The notes under the pieces are model-generated. The model was not told the origin of the DNA. It did no database searches and saw only the letters and a list, made by a program, of their open reading frames with translations. 17,450 nt of DNA from Tritrichomonas foetus (taxonomy: Eukaryota > Parabasalia > Tritrichomonadida > Tritrichomonadidae): NCBI GenBank assembly GCA_001839685.1, contig MLAK01001372.1:1-17450 (forward strand), written 5' to 3'. Below, piece after piece: positions 9,250 to 17,450 of the stretch. Made by a program: the position numbers and the translations under genes. The number at the start of each line of letters is the position of its first letter. The first letter of the stretch is position 1.

Positions 9250-9269
9250 AAGTGAAGAACACTTCACTT
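9250..9269. promoter_or_regulatory. Inverted repeat with GAA/TTC units at the hsp70 start site
   Basis: AAGTGAAGAACACTTCACTT is a perfect 8-bp inverted repeat with a 4-base centre. It contains GAA and TTC units in opposite directions, as in heat-shock elements, though the spacing is not the canonical alternating 5-bp array. It overlaps the probable initiator, so a bound factor or a short RNA hairpin could affect hsp70 start-site use. This is inference. Confidence 0.4.
9264..9268 (+). promoter_or_regulatory. Initiator-like element of hsp70
   Basis: TCACT fits TCA(+1)Py(T/A). The +1 A at 9266 gives a 26-base leader before the ATG at 9292. It falls inside the right arm of the inverted repeat. 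Confidence 0.5.
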
Positions 9270-9291
9270 ATTTTTTATAGAGCTAGAACAA

Positions 9292-11271
9292 ATGTCCGCA
9301 ATTGGAATAGATCTTGGTACAACATACTCATGCGTCGGTGTCTTCAGGCACAACCGCGTTGATATTATTGCCAACGACATGGGTAACAGAACAACACCTT
9401 CTTATGTCGCTTTCACAGAAGATGAACGTCTTGTTGGTGATGCAGCAAAGAATCAAGCAGCTATGAATCCAACAAATACAGTCTTCGATGCAAAAAGAAT
9501 GATCGGCCGTAAGTTTTCAGATCCAATCGTCCAAAAAGATATGGAACACTGGCCTTTCAAGGTTATCCGTGGTGATGCAGACAGGCCACGTATTCAAGTC
9601 CAATGGAAGGGTGAAACAAAGCAATTTTATCCAGAAGAAATTTCAGCCATGGTTTTGGGCAAGATGAAAGAAGTTGCTGAAACGCAATTAACAGAAAAAG
9701 TTACAGATGCAGTTGTTACAGTTCCTGCTTACTTCAATGATGGCCAACGTCAAGCTACAAAAGATGCAGGTGTTATTGCAGGTTTGAATGTTCTTCGTAT
9801 TATTAACGAGCCAACAGCAGCAGCTATTGCTTTCGGCTTAAATGAAAAAGCTGATAATGAACGTCATGTTTTGATTTTCGATCTTGGTGGTGGTACATTC
9901 GATGTTTCCCTCCTAGATATCGATGGTGGTATGTTCGAAGTTCGCGCCACAGCTGGTGATACTCACCTTGGTGGCGAAGACTTTGATAACAGACTCGTTA
10001 ACTACTTCGCCGACAGATTCCAGAAGAAGTACAAATGCGATCTCAGACAATCACCACGTGCTCTTCGTACACTCAGAACAGCCTGCGAACGTGCTAAGAG
10101 AACACTTTCAACAGCTACAACAGCATCAATCATCTGCGATTCACTCTATGAAGGTCACGACTTCATGGATAACATTTCTCGTGCTATGTTCGAAAACTTG
10201 AACGATGAACTTTTCAGANCTACAATCAACCCAGTTGCTCAAGTTTTACGCGATGCCAACATGTCCAAGTCAGATGTTACAGATATCGTTCTTGTCGGTG
10301 GTTCATCACGTATCCCACGTGTCCANCAACTCCTTCAAGATTTCTTCAACGGCAAGCAACCATGCCGTGGTGTCGATCCAGATGAAGCCGTCGCTTATGG
10401 TGCTGCCGTTCAAGCCGCCATCATCAAGGGTGATACATCAGAAGCTGTCAAAGATATCCTTCTTCTCGATGTTGCTCCACTTTCCCTCGGTATCGAAACA
10501 GCTGGTGAAATCATGACAGTTTTGATCCCAAGAAACAAAACAATTCCAGCCAAGAAATCACAAGTCTTCACAACATTCAGTGATAACCAACCAGCTGTTA
10601 CAATTAAAGTTTATGAAGGTGAGCGTTCAAGAACACGTGATAACAACCTTCTTGGTACATTTGATCTTACAGGAATTCCACCAGCACCACGTGGTGTCCC
10701 ACAAATTGAAGTTACATTTGACGTTAACGCCGATGGTATTATGAACGTTTCTGCTCAAGATAAATCAACAGGTAACGTCAAGAAGATCACAATCAAGAAT
10801 GAAAAGGGACGTCTTTCACAAGCAGATATTGATAAAATGGTTTCTGATGCTGAAAAATACAAGGAAGCTGATGAACAAGTTAGAAAGAAGGTTGAAGCTA
10901 AGAATGCCCTCGAAGGCTATTGCTTCGGAGTTCGTAACTCTCTTTCCAATGAACAATTCTCAGCTGCTCTTTCACAAACAGATAAAGATACAATCAATAA
11001 AGAAATTAACGATACCCTTGCTTGGATTGATGCACATCAGGATGCAGAGGTTGCCGAATTTGAAGCCAAACAAAAGGAATTAGAAGGAAAACTAATGCCA
11101 ATCATGCAAAATGCATATCAACATGCTGCTCCAGGTGGTGCTGGTGGCATGCCAGGAGGCCCAGGTGGAATGCCAGGAGGAATTGATCCAAACATGTTTA
11201 ATCAAGGTGGAGCATCAGCTGGTGGAGCTACAGGTGGAAGCCATGGCCCACGTGTCGAAGAAGTCGACTAA
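9292..11271 (+). CDS. Cytosolic Hsp70 chaperone
   Basis: This is a full-length 659-residue Hsp70, an ATP-driven chaperone that binds exposed hydrophobic peptides in the cytosol. All three family signatures are present: IDLGTTYS at 6-13, [12 protein letters not shown] at 195-206, and [13 protein letters not shown] at about 331-343. The nucleotide-binding domain covers about 1-385, the substrate-binding beta domain about 395-510, and the helical lid follows. The tail has Gly/Met/Pro repeats (GGMPGG type, about 620-640) and ends in EEVD, the tetrapeptide bound by TPR co-chaperones and diagnostic of the cytosolic form. The start is fixed by the conserved N-terminus. Codon third positions are richer in C than in the neighbouring genes, as expected for high expression. 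N bases at 10219 and 10326 leave residues 310 and 345 undefined; the family suggests Gln at 345. There is no frameshift. Confidence 0.97.
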   Translation: MSAIGIDLGTTYSCVGVFRHNRVDIIANDMGNRTTPSYVAFTEDERLVGDAAKNQAAMNPTNTVFDAKRMIGRKFSDPIVQKDMEHWPFKVIRGDADRPRIQVQWKGETKQFYPEEISAMVLGKMKEVAETQLTEKVTDAVVTVPAYFNDGQRQATKDAGVIAGLNVLRIINEPTAAAIAFGLNEKADNERHVLIFDLGGGTFDVSLLDIDGGMFEVRATAGDTHLGGEDFDNRLVNYFADRFQKKYKCDLRQSPRALRTLRTACERAKRTLSTATTASIICDSLYEGHDFMDNISRAMFENLNDELFRXTINPVAQVLRDANMSKSDVTDIVLVGGSSRIPRVXQLLQDFFNGKQPCRGVDPDEAVAYGAAVQAAIIKGDTSEAVKDILLLDVAPLSLGIETAGEIMTVLIPRNKTIPAKKSQVFTTFSDNQPAVTIKVYEGERSRTRDNNLLGTFDLTGIPPAPRGVPQIEVTFDVNADGIMNVSAQDKSTGNVKKITIKNEKGRLSQADIDKMVSDAEKYKEADEQVRKKVEAKNALEGYCFGVRNSLSNEQFSAALSQTDKDTINKEINDTLAWIDAHQDAEVAEFEAKQKELEGKLMPIMQNAYQHAAPGGAGGMPGGPGGMPGGIDPNMFNQGGASAGGATGGSHGPRVEEVD

Positions 11272-11358
11272 GATAATTTTACATGAATTTATTAAAATGT
11301 AACATTTTAAAATTTCTTTCTGTTATATTTGTATTTGTTTATGTATTTAACATGATAA
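11272..11358. other. Convergent intergenic spacer, 87 bp
   Basis: This is the short AT-rich gap between the stop of hsp70 (+) and the stop of the kinase/Sel1 gene (-). It must hold both 3' processing signals. TTAAAATGTAACATTTTAA (11290-11308) is a short inverted repeat. Confidence 0.5.
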
Positions 11359-13471
11359 TTAATTTCCAATCTTCATAATAAAAAATATGTGGATATGATC
11401 CATCAATATTACACAAGTATATTTAATAAAATCCAGAATAGAAATCATCATTGATCTTATCATTAGAAGTATATATCCCATATATCCGAATAGATAGGCA
11501 TATGGATAAACAAGGAAAATATGATTCAAATCTTCGATTAAACATTCGAGGGTTTTGGAATGAATAAAGATTGGAATTGGTCTGTCTTCACATCCGATTA
11601 AACAATAAAGAAAATGTATATGTTTAGCATCTAGAACTTCTAAATTAGCAATGAAAGATCTTGCTTCTGATTGGATGTTATATTTAACAGATAAAACTAA
11701 TAGTTTTATTTTCGTATATAATGTTAATGTATTAATACATGCAATGCACATTTTCTGGTTGTAAACTGTAATTCTAATATTGTCCATCTGTAATACTCTG
11801 ATATAATGTTTGACTGCTTTATCTATATTATTTTCCATCTCGTAAATAATGGCAAGAATTATCTCAGAAAGAATAAAGTTATGTTTGATTGCTTTCTTTA
11901 AGTATAGTTTAGATTTTCGGAAATCATTATCATAAAAATAAAAAATAATTCCTAAGCTGTGATAAATTTCTGGGAAATCGAGATATTCTGCTTTCAGAAA
12001 ATATTCTTTGGATTTTGCAATACTATGAAATATTATAGCATTAATTAGCCCACACGTATAATATGGAAATACCAGATCACTGTTAGGATATTGGAGGATA
12101 ATATTCTCTGAATCTAGTTTTTCTTTTGCTTTTATCCATATATGAAAGTATTTGAGTGCTTTTTCATGTGACTGTTCGAGATAGGTGTTTTCAAAATAAA
12201 TTACACCAGCCAAAAACAATGTATTCATAAATGTTATATCGGTTGTTTTCTGGATGAAAAATTCTTGTAAAGATAATTCAAGATAATAAGCCGCTTTTGC
12301 ATTATCATTTGGAAAGATTATTCCATCATAATACATTAGAGCAAGATAAAAATTTGCATAAGGGGAATTAGATTTTGATGCTAACTCGAAATAATATGCA
12401 GCTTTTTTAAGATCATGCAAGCTACCATCAGAATAATAAATCAATCCTAGACAAAATAGTGCATTAGAATGATTTTGCTGAGCTGCAAGCTCATAATAAT
12501 ACAAACTTGTTTGAATTTGAGGTGGAGACACCAAATGTGTATAAATAAGTCCAAGATAAAATTGTGCATGTGAATAATTTTGACTAGCTGCTAATTTAAA
12601 GTAGTAAATCGCCTTTTGAAGATCTGATGCCATGAATTGGTATTTGAAATAAATTAGTCCAAGAATGTGTTGAAACTTTACATGGTTTTGACTTGTTGCT
12701 AATTGGAAATAATGAATTGCTTTATCAAGATTGTAAACAGTTTCATTTTCCAAATAAATTGATCCAAGCAAGAATTGCGCCTCGGAATTGTTTTGTTGTG
12801 CAGATAACTCTAAATAATAAATTGCGTGATTCATATCTTGAACAGTATTACCGGAAATACTACTTTCCTCTAGAATAATTGAAGCAAGTAAATACATTGA
12901 GGTAGAATGGTGATGATCAGACGCGATTTTAAAATAATATTTTGCTTTATTAAGATCTAGTAGATAACTCTGATATATATATCCCAGATAAAAATAAGAT
13001 TCACTAAAAACAGATGAAGCTATTTCAAAATAATGTATTATTTTTTCTATTTTCACTGGTATGTCATTTTTTTCGATCCAAAGTCGTCCAAGCACATAAC
13101 ATGCAGGAGTAAAAGATTGATCAGATGATTTTTGGATGTAATATAATGACTTTCGAAGATAACTTTGATCATTTTCATTCGTTGATCTATACAAATCAAG
13201 ATATAGTATTCCAAGGTGATAAAGACCACCTGGGTGATTTTTGTTGGCTACTTTTTGAAAATATTTAAATGCTTTAGCATAGTTAGCTGGAATTACAATA
13301 TCATAAAAATACAACTTTCCTAAAAGGTAATTAGTAACTGTTGATCTTGAAAAGTTACTTTTATCATAATTTCTTAATAGTAGTTGAATAATTTTGAGGT
13401 TTGATTTTTTTGCTTGGTTTTGGTATTGACATTGGTGAATGATTTCATTTTCATTTTTTACAGAAATTATA
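11359..13471 (-). pseudogene. Sel1-repeat half of the interrupted kinase gene
   Basis: This stretch has about 703 open codons but no ATG between the transposon edge and the repeats. The first Met-like position one might pick, at 13314, is a TTG, and the frame runs unbroken above it into the element. That marks it as a 5'-truncated fragment. It holds about 10-13 Sel1/TPR-like repeats of 36-40 residues, with the recurring pattern A-x-YYF-x-LA-x-Q-N-x-x-A-x-F-x-LG-x-IY, from about 13320 to about 11780. The C-terminal 150 residues are less regular and end in a hydrophobic stretch (about 11365-11520) that could be a membrane segment or a degenerate repeat. The spacer before the first repeat is Asn/Gln/Lys-rich. 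Sel1 repeats usually form alpha-solenoids for protein binding. Confidence 0.85.
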
Positions 13472-13473
13472 TA
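13472..13473. repeat. Left TA target-site duplication
   Basis: The host gene reads ...TTATATA just before the element's CAGTC end. One TA is duplicated at 15636-15637, as expected for Tc1/mariner/pogo insertion. Confidence 0.8.
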
Positions 13474-13511
13474 CAGTCAAACTACCTTATTTTCACCTCG
13501 TTTGTCAGATT
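13474..13511 (+). repeat. Left terminal inverted repeat, 38 bp
   Basis: It begins CAGTCAAACTACCTTATTTT and runs through CACCTCGTTTGTCAGATT. It matches the right end at 37 of 38 positions. The CAGT start is usual for pogo/Tigger elements. Confidence 0.92.
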
Positions 13512-14182
13512 TCATTCAAATTTTTGTGAGAAAAACGTTTATTAAAACTTTTTCTAACTTTTTTTCATTCAAAATTTGTGCTTTTAGACTCATAGAGTCT
13601 TCAAGAAATATTATAAAGTAAAAATTTACATTTGTTTATCGAATTGAATCTTTATGACAACCAATAAAACAATAATTAATTTTTGGAAAAATTACATCAT
13701 TATTTAATGAGGGGTTTCCCAATCAATGATTGAAAATAATTAACATCGACTTTAACATCATAACAACCATCATGCTGAGCAAATAAATATTAATATGAAA
13801 TTCACAAATGTGATGTTTTAACCTGAAAATGTCATTTCTTAATTCATTACAACTTTTCTCGCCTTGCTTATTCGAGTATGAAAATAAGCAAAATTTATTG
13901 AATACCGTTTGAAGTTTTTCAAGACATAAAAAAAATCAAAAAAATAATTTTCGAAATTTTATGTGATTTTGAAAATTTCAAAAAAGACTTCAATTTTTAT
14001 ATTATAATAACAATTCATGATACTAAATATTAATTTATTGTTGATTTATTATAAATCTCATCAGATAGGAAAAAACGTAAATATGACTCTTGAATACAAA
14101 TTATTAAACGTTCATCATTATCCACAAAATTGAAAGAAATTAATTAGATATTTTTAGTCAATAAACTTTTTGAATGCAATTT
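13512..14182. other. Non-coding left third of the transposon
   Basis: These 671 bp, of high AT content, have no credible reading frame on either strand; the longest is about 60 codons and starts upstream of the inverted repeat. Short hairpins are present: TTGCTTATT/AATAAGCAA at 13864-13891 (10-base loop) and GAAATTTT/AAAATTTC at 13953-13979. The missing C-terminal part of the transposase is not encoded here in any frame I can find. Confidence 0.6.
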
Positions 14183-14188
14183 CTATTC

Positions 14189-14205
14189 AAATAAGATTTT
14201 GACTG
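14189..14205 (-). repeat. Internal TIR-like end followed by TA
   Basis: Read on the minus strand, this begins CAGTCAAA and continues with CTTATTT after a short gap relative to the left TIR (about 16 matches, one mismatch, one 2-base gap). TA follows on the plus strand at 14206-14207. It may mark the end of a separate non-autonomous element spanning 13474-14205. Confidence 0.45.
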
Positions 14206-15220
14206 TATTCAATTTTATTTTAAAAGTTGGAGTCTTTTGATTTTTTTTTTTTTTTTNTTCTGAATCAATAATCCCTATGCTTGTGAAACTTTGTTTTTGT
14301 GTTGGAATATTGACAGAATGTGATTTTCCTTTAATTGAAAGCATACGAAATGGTTCATTAACATAGTTTACACAAGTTTCATCTATATTGATAATTTTAT
14401 TGGTTGGAAATTGATGGAAAGCTTCAACTAAACTAATAACATAGTTCTGCGAATAAATTTCATCAATAATTCCTTCTTTACTTGTTTTAGTCTTGGTGAA
14501 ACAGAAATTGTATCTTTGTAAAAAGCTATGAATCCATTTATAAGAACCATGAAATCGGATTTCAATGAGTGAATCAACTTCCTGATCACTCATTGAATCT
14601 ATCAAATCTTTTAATTGCTTTTTTTCTTCTTCTGTTGTCAAATTCAATGATTTAATTTTCTCAAGATACAATCGATCTCTTTCTGTTTTTAAAAAGTGGG
14701 TCATTGCTATGTCTTTGATATCGTCGATATCTAAACAACAATCCATTTTTTCCACAATACTTTTGAAGATCTGTTGTTCATCTGCATTTGAAAATATTCG
14801 ATGTCTTCCTCCCTTTTTATTAATCAAAAAACTGGCTATCGTTTTTTTCTTCGACAAAATTTGGTAGCGCCATGATTTTAATGTATTAATGTTAATGAGA
14901 GTTTCATTACTAATCTTTTGAAGTTCCCCATACTCCAATTTTTCTTTAGACGAAAGTTTTTGCAAAATCTTTTTGCCTTCCAAAAAGTTAAAATTTAGTG
15001 TTGATTTGATAAAATTATTTTTTTTTAGGTTTAGTGTATATTTTTTTGGTTTATTTTTGACATTAAATGGAATGTTTAATACGGCAATTCTATTAATTGG
15101 CTTCTTTACTTCACTGATTAGGTTTATATTCAAATTAATATTTTCATTAGAATTATTAATCGATACGTCATTAAAATTATTAATATGTTTGTCAATAGAT
15201 TCGTGGTTAGATTTATTAAT

Positions 15221-15268
15221 AGAGTTGTCAACAGAGTTGTCAGCAGAATTGTCAACAGAATTGTCAAA
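15221..15268 (-). repeat. 12-bp tandem repeat inside the transposase gene
   Basis: Four 12-bp units of the form AGA(G/A)TTGTCA(A/G)C lie head to tail. They code an Asp/Asn/Ser/Val-rich tetrad array in the transposase N-terminus, probably a disordered linker. Confidence 0.85.
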
Positions 15269-15515
15269 ATTATCTGTGATATTTCTTACTTCTGGAAGTA
15301 TTAGTTTGGCTTGTCGCGTATTAGCCTTAGTAAATTGTGATGCAACAGTTTGGCAAGCAACATCATTCGTTGGGTTTGATAATAATTTACGAAAATTATT
15401 GATGCGTTTTCGTCGAGGTTTGGATGGACATTGTGGGTTAAAGTATGGTATGATATTATTTTTTTCTGGTTGAACTAATTCGGTGAATGAGAAAAGTCGA
15501 CTAAGAAAACTCATT

Positions 15516-15520
15516 TATGA
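15516..15520 (-). promoter_or_regulatory. Initiator-like element of the transposase gene
   Basis: On the minus strand TCATA precedes the ATG at 15514, with +1 A at 15518 and a 4-base leader. It fits TCA(+1)Py(T/A). Confidence 0.4.
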
Positions 15521-15597
15521 TAGAAATTTTTTATGACCATAAATTTTCAATGATGGGCAAAATTTGACCTTTAATAATGTCAGATTTGACATATACG

Positions 15598-15635
15598 AAT
15601 CTGACAAACGAGGTGAAAATAAGGAAGTTTGACTG
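15598..15635 (-). repeat. Right terminal inverted repeat, 38 bp
   Basis: This is the reverse complement of the left end apart from T for A at TIR base 11. Just inside it, TGTCAGATT at 15578-15586 is an inverted copy of the inner TIR motif AATCTGACA (15598-15606), a possible extra transposase-binding site. TA follows at 15636-15637. Confidence 0.92.
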
Positions 15636-15637
15636 TA
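15636..15637. repeat. Right TA target-site duplication
   Basis: TA directly follows GACTG at the element's right end and matches the TA at 13472-13473. Confidence 0.8.
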
Positions 15638-16741
15638 TTTTATTTTTCTCTTTTTGTAGTTCTCGTTAATTCTATATTGGAAATGCTTGAGATAAAAATT
15701 CGTATCAGTAATGATAGGTTTGCTTTGAAAAACATAAAGCATGATATAAAAAGTATTGACTCGTTTTTTGGGATTAGGATTTGTCATTAATTCAAACAAA
15801 TCTGCAAGTTGGGGATATTTAGTGAAAATTTGATTCTGATTTTGTTCAAATTCCTCATTGTTGTCAGGTATTTGGCCTTCAAATAAAAAATATAATATCA
15901 TCCCAAGTGTATAAATATCTGATGATGTTGAAAAATAACCATCTTCAGAAAGAAGTTCTGGAGCTCTGTAAACATCACGTCCAATATTTCGAGTAAATTG
16001 AGAATGAATGGGCAATACATTTGCAGATCCTAAATCTGATAGAAAAGAATCACCATCATGATTAATTAATATATTATCTGGATGTAAATCTCTATGAACA
16101 TAATTATTAGCATGCAAATAATTGATGCTAAATGTTATCCTAATAAAAATTTTAAATTTTTGTTTTTCATTATAATTATTTCGATTTATCATATTCGTTA
16201 AAGAGCCATTGCTCATATGCTCGAAAATGAAAGAAAGATAATCACGATCAGGAAATTTGATCATACCATAGCAGCGAAGTATAAATGGATGTGAATATGT
16301 TTTATAAAATTTTTTTTCTTTTTCAATTATTTTCAAAATTTCGCTTTCAGGAAAATCATGCGAATTGAATATTTTGATTGCAAAGACATACAAAGTTTTT
16401 ATATGAACAGCTAAATAAACTGTTGATGTCGATCCAGATCCAATGATATGTAACATTAATATATCGTTTGGATCAAATTGATATTCATTAAATTTATAAT
16501 TATCAAACACCTGAAAAAAACTGTCCTCTACAAATAATTTACTTGGAAAATAAAAACGACGGATTTTAAAACATATAATTGATTTGATAATAAGTGAAAG
16601 TGAGAAATGATTGAGAAACGTATCTTGATATTTTTCATATAAGGTTTTAACTTCTATATCAATATCAGAACTAGTCTCTAATATGATCTTGTTGTGAAAA
16701 AATTCTGAAAAATGAGAATCACATAAAATTATTGGAATGGC
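15636..16741 (-). pseudogene. Kinase-domain part of the interrupted gene
   Basis: The frame opens right after the TGA at 16742 and has no ATG before the kinase domain; the apparent start at 16510 is a GTG. The first 77 codons are an aromatic-rich, mixed region. The kinase domain follows. Numbered from the GTG, it has the Gly loop IGSGSTSTVYLA (23-34), the ATP lysine K46 in FAIK, HRDLHPDN with catalytic D141 and N146, D159-L160-G161 in place of DFG, and YRAPE at 181-185. All phosphotransfer residues are present, so the fold could be active; the type is Ser/Thr or TKL-like. The natural frame is cut at Tyr292 by the transposon. Read-through adds about 39 element-coded residues before a TAA at 15515-15517. 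Confidence 0.85.
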
Positions 16742-17167
16742 TCATTCTTGTTGATATTGTGAGAGAAATTGGATGAGAGAATTCTCAGTCTCTTCGCTTT
16801 GTTTAAATGTAGAACAAATTACACAATGACTTTCTGAGCAGATGGAAAAAATCTTAATTTTATTTTGATGCTCATTTTTATTAAGACTCATTTCATTGAG
16901 TTCAAAATGTGAAATGTCATTCTTTAATTGATATTCAGAAATATGAATTGTTAAAAAAGGTGTTTTTCCAAAAATTTTTTGGGTTTCTTCATGAAAACTA
17001 GAATCAAAATGGTCGCAATAATGAAAATTAATGTTTTCTAATAATTTGGAGATTATTTCATGAGAGCTCTCTGATTGGATACAATAGTCAATATTTCCAA
17101 TCAACTTAGAAATATCATGAATATTATTTGGATGTTGATAAAAAGAAGCGGAATTTTCTTGACTCAT
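16742..17167 (-). pseudogene. N-terminal segment of the interrupted kinase gene
   Basis: This is 141 residues from an ATG at 17167 to a TGA at 16742-16744. The protein is rich in Ser, Asn, His and Glu, with no motif I recognise (it includes HCVICSTF near residue 115). It is in exactly the same frame as the kinase part, and the frame continues for 369 codons past the TGA without another stop. It is therefore better read as the N-terminus of the kinase/Sel1 gene than as a separate small gene. A tandem initiator-like motif 6-10 bases upstream supports this ATG as the real start. If the TGA is real, this peptide is all that normal translation would give. Confidence 0.75.
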
Positions 17168-17170
17168 TTC

Positions 17171-17179
17171 AATGAATGA
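17171..17179 (-). promoter_or_regulatory. Tandem initiator-like element of the kinase/Sel1 gene
   Basis: On the minus strand TCATTCATT holds two overlapping TCA(+1)Py(T/A) motifs, with +1 A at 17177 and 17173. The leaders would be 10 and 6 bases before the ATG at 17167. Confidence 0.5.
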
Positions 17180-17219
17180 TCATAACAACTCGAAATAAAG
17201 TGTTTACTTCGGAGACCGT

Positions 17220-17381
17220 TTAAATATGGATCATATCATTTTGAATCCATCGATTAAGATTACTCCTTCTTGCTTGTGAAACCACTTTCGAAATTGTATT
17301 TTCTTGTCCATAAATAAATATAAGATTGGATTTTTTAAAATGCCTTGGTGAAAGTGCATGTTTATAAATTTTATTGATCAT
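17220..17381 (-). CDS. Small open reading frame, 53 codons, uncertain
   Basis: This ATG-started frame runs MINKIYKHALSPRHFKKSNL... and stops 52 bases before the kinase/Sel1 ATG, in a different frame. The composition is basic and fairly protein-like (a hydrophobic IFIYG stretch, then Arg-rich). I recognise no family and see no initiator motif before it. It could be a short upstream gene, a leftover of an older gene, or chance. Confidence 0.25.
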   Translation of the reverse strand: MINKIYKHALSPRHFKKSNLIFIYGQENTISKVVSQARRSNLNRWIQNDMIHI

Positions 17382-17450
17382 TCATGTCATCATTCACTTC
17401 ACGTTTTGAAGTAGACCTATAAGTTGTGATAAGTTGCAGCTTCGCTTCAA

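Larger units (their letters stand above)
8732..9291. other. Intergenic region upstream of hsp70, 560 bp
   Basis: This region separates two genes in the same direction and carries no coding frame I can support. It holds a T-rich stretch just past the USP stop (about 8783-8793), a 12-bp inverted repeat (9050-9085), a second looser inverted pair (9090-9101 and 9119-9131), and an 8-bp inverted repeat that overlaps the probable hsp70 start site (9250-9269). The last three lie within 250 bp of the Hsp70 ATG, so the hsp70 promoter probably sits here. Confidence 0.5.
14183..15514 (-). pseudogene. Truncated pogo/CENP-B-type transposase
   Basis: This 443-codon frame belongs to the DDE_1 (pogo/Tigger/Fot1) group, which cuts and pastes DNA at TA sites. 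The N-terminal 160 residues include an Asn/Asp/Ser-rich low-complexity tract. Helix-turn-helix DNA-binding segments follow, at about 185-260, and the segment YKWIHSFLQRYNF at about 330-342 is typical of CENP-B/Tc5-type domains. The first catalytic Asp is D378 in INIDETCVNY. Only 65 residues remain after it, so the second Asp and the final acidic residue are absent. The frame runs into a 16-A tract with an N at 14257 (codon 420), then an ill-matching tail that stops in a TIR-like sequence. Neither alternative frame after the A-tract stays open. It is predicted inactive. The ATG at 15514 follows TCATA by four bases and abuts the stop of the kinase read-through frame. Confidence 0.85.
13474..15635 (-). 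mobile_element. pogo/Tigger-like DNA transposon (Tc1/mariner superfamily), 2162 bp, defective
   Basis: The element is bounded by CAGTCAAACT... terminal inverted repeats of 38 bp (one mismatch, at base 11) and flanked by TA on both sides. It carries one minus-strand transposase gene with a CENP-B/pogo-type DNA-binding region and an N-I-D-E-T catalytic motif, but lacks the rest of the catalytic domain. The left 670 bp is non-coding. Nearly identical ends suggest recent movement, which must have used transposase supplied in trans, or the element decayed after insertion. It is inserted in the same direction as the kinase gene it breaks. Confidence 0.88.
11359..17167 (-). pseudogene. Interrupted protein kinase-Sel1 repeat gene (one nonsense codon plus one transposon)
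   Basis: Read on the minus strand, 17167-15636 and 13471-11359 form one frame of 1215 codons once the transposon and one copy of its TA target are set aside. The gene has three parts: an N-terminal region of about 230 codons, a protein kinase domain, and at least ten Sel1-like repeats. This is a common layout among parabasalid kinase-like genes, where Sel1 repeats act as protein-binding scaffolds. Two breaks are visible. One is a TGA at 16742-16744 inside the N-terminal region. The other is the element at 13474-15635, which split a Tyr codon in the linker between the kinase and the repeats. All three remaining pieces are otherwise open, so the damage looks recent. The pieces might still be made separately: the first as a 141-residue peptide, the second only from an unseen alternative start. 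A sequencing error at the TGA cannot be excluded. Confidence 0.85.
17168..17450. other. Upstream region of the kinase/Sel1 gene
   Basis: This is 283 bp of AT-rich sequence holding the promoter of the minus-strand kinase/Sel1 gene and one small open frame. A short inverted repeat ACTTCA/TGAAGT lies at about 17396-17412. No other gene is visible before the window ends. Confidence 0.5.

Noticed and set aside
10219..10326. N bases in hsp70 as signs of damage
   Set aside because: Each affects a single codon without shifting the frame; they are sequencing ambiguities.
45..11271. A functional proteostasis cluster of two USPs and Hsp70
   Set aside because: The genes lie on different strands with separate promoters, and gene order in such genomes rarely reflects shared function. 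The USP pair alone may share ancestry.
13312..13314. TTG as the start of a separate Sel1 protein
   Set aside because: The frame stays open above it to the transposon edge with repeat-like sequence, so this is the middle of a broken gene.
14973..15473. 166-codon plus-strand frame opposite the transposase
   Set aside because: It is antisense to the low-complexity part of the transposase; its Leu/Ser-rich composition comes from the Asn/Asp repeats on the other strand.
16508..16510. GTG as the start of a separate 331-residue kinase gene
   Set aside because: Eukaryotic genes here start with ATG, and the frame is open for 77 codons upstream to a TGA that joins it to an ATG-started segment.
16742..16744. 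TGA read as an amino acid (variant code or selenocysteine)
   Set aside because: The intact genes of the window contain no in-frame TGA, and the gene is already broken by a transposon, so a nonsense mutation or sequencing error is simpler.

Overview
The window is AT-rich eukaryotic DNA from a protist, most likely a parabasalid (Trichomonas or Tritrichomonas type; genus not decided). Supporting signs are long intronless genes, short intergenic gaps, a protein kinase joined to Sel1 repeats, a pogo/Tigger-like TA-target transposon, and initiator-like TCA(C/T)(A/T) motifs 4-26 bases before the ATG of four genes. That motif is the known parabasalid initiator. The standard genetic code fits the intact genes. 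Three single N bases (10219, 10326, 14257) mark sequencing ambiguities.

Layout: 45-3158 (-) is a USP7-like ubiquitin-specific protease that has lost its catalytic cysteine. 3410-3736 (+) is a small multi-pass membrane protein. 4298-8731 (+) is a USP7-like deubiquitinase whose catalytic residues are intact, with a long Gln/Lys-rich linker. 9292-11271 (+) is a full-length cytosolic Hsp70. From 17167 down to 11359 (-) runs one broken gene, a kinase/Sel1-repeat protein.

The broken gene is the main finding. Three open stretches on the minus strand are pieces of one reading frame. The first break is a single in-frame TGA at 16742-16744. The second is a 2162-bp DNA transposon (13474-15635) with 38-bp terminal inverted repeats differing at one base, flanked by TA. 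Taking out the element plus one TA leaves the kinase and Sel1 parts in the same frame (1215 codons from 17167 to 11359, counting both stops). The element carries a transposase cut short after its first catalytic Asp, and its left third is non-coding and bounded by a second TIR-like end, so it may be composite.

An active-looking USP7 beside a pseudo-USP7 suggests a catalytic/non-catalytic paralogue pair. The nearby Hsp70 is also a protein-quality-control gene, but gene order in these genomes gives little evidence of a shared pathway.
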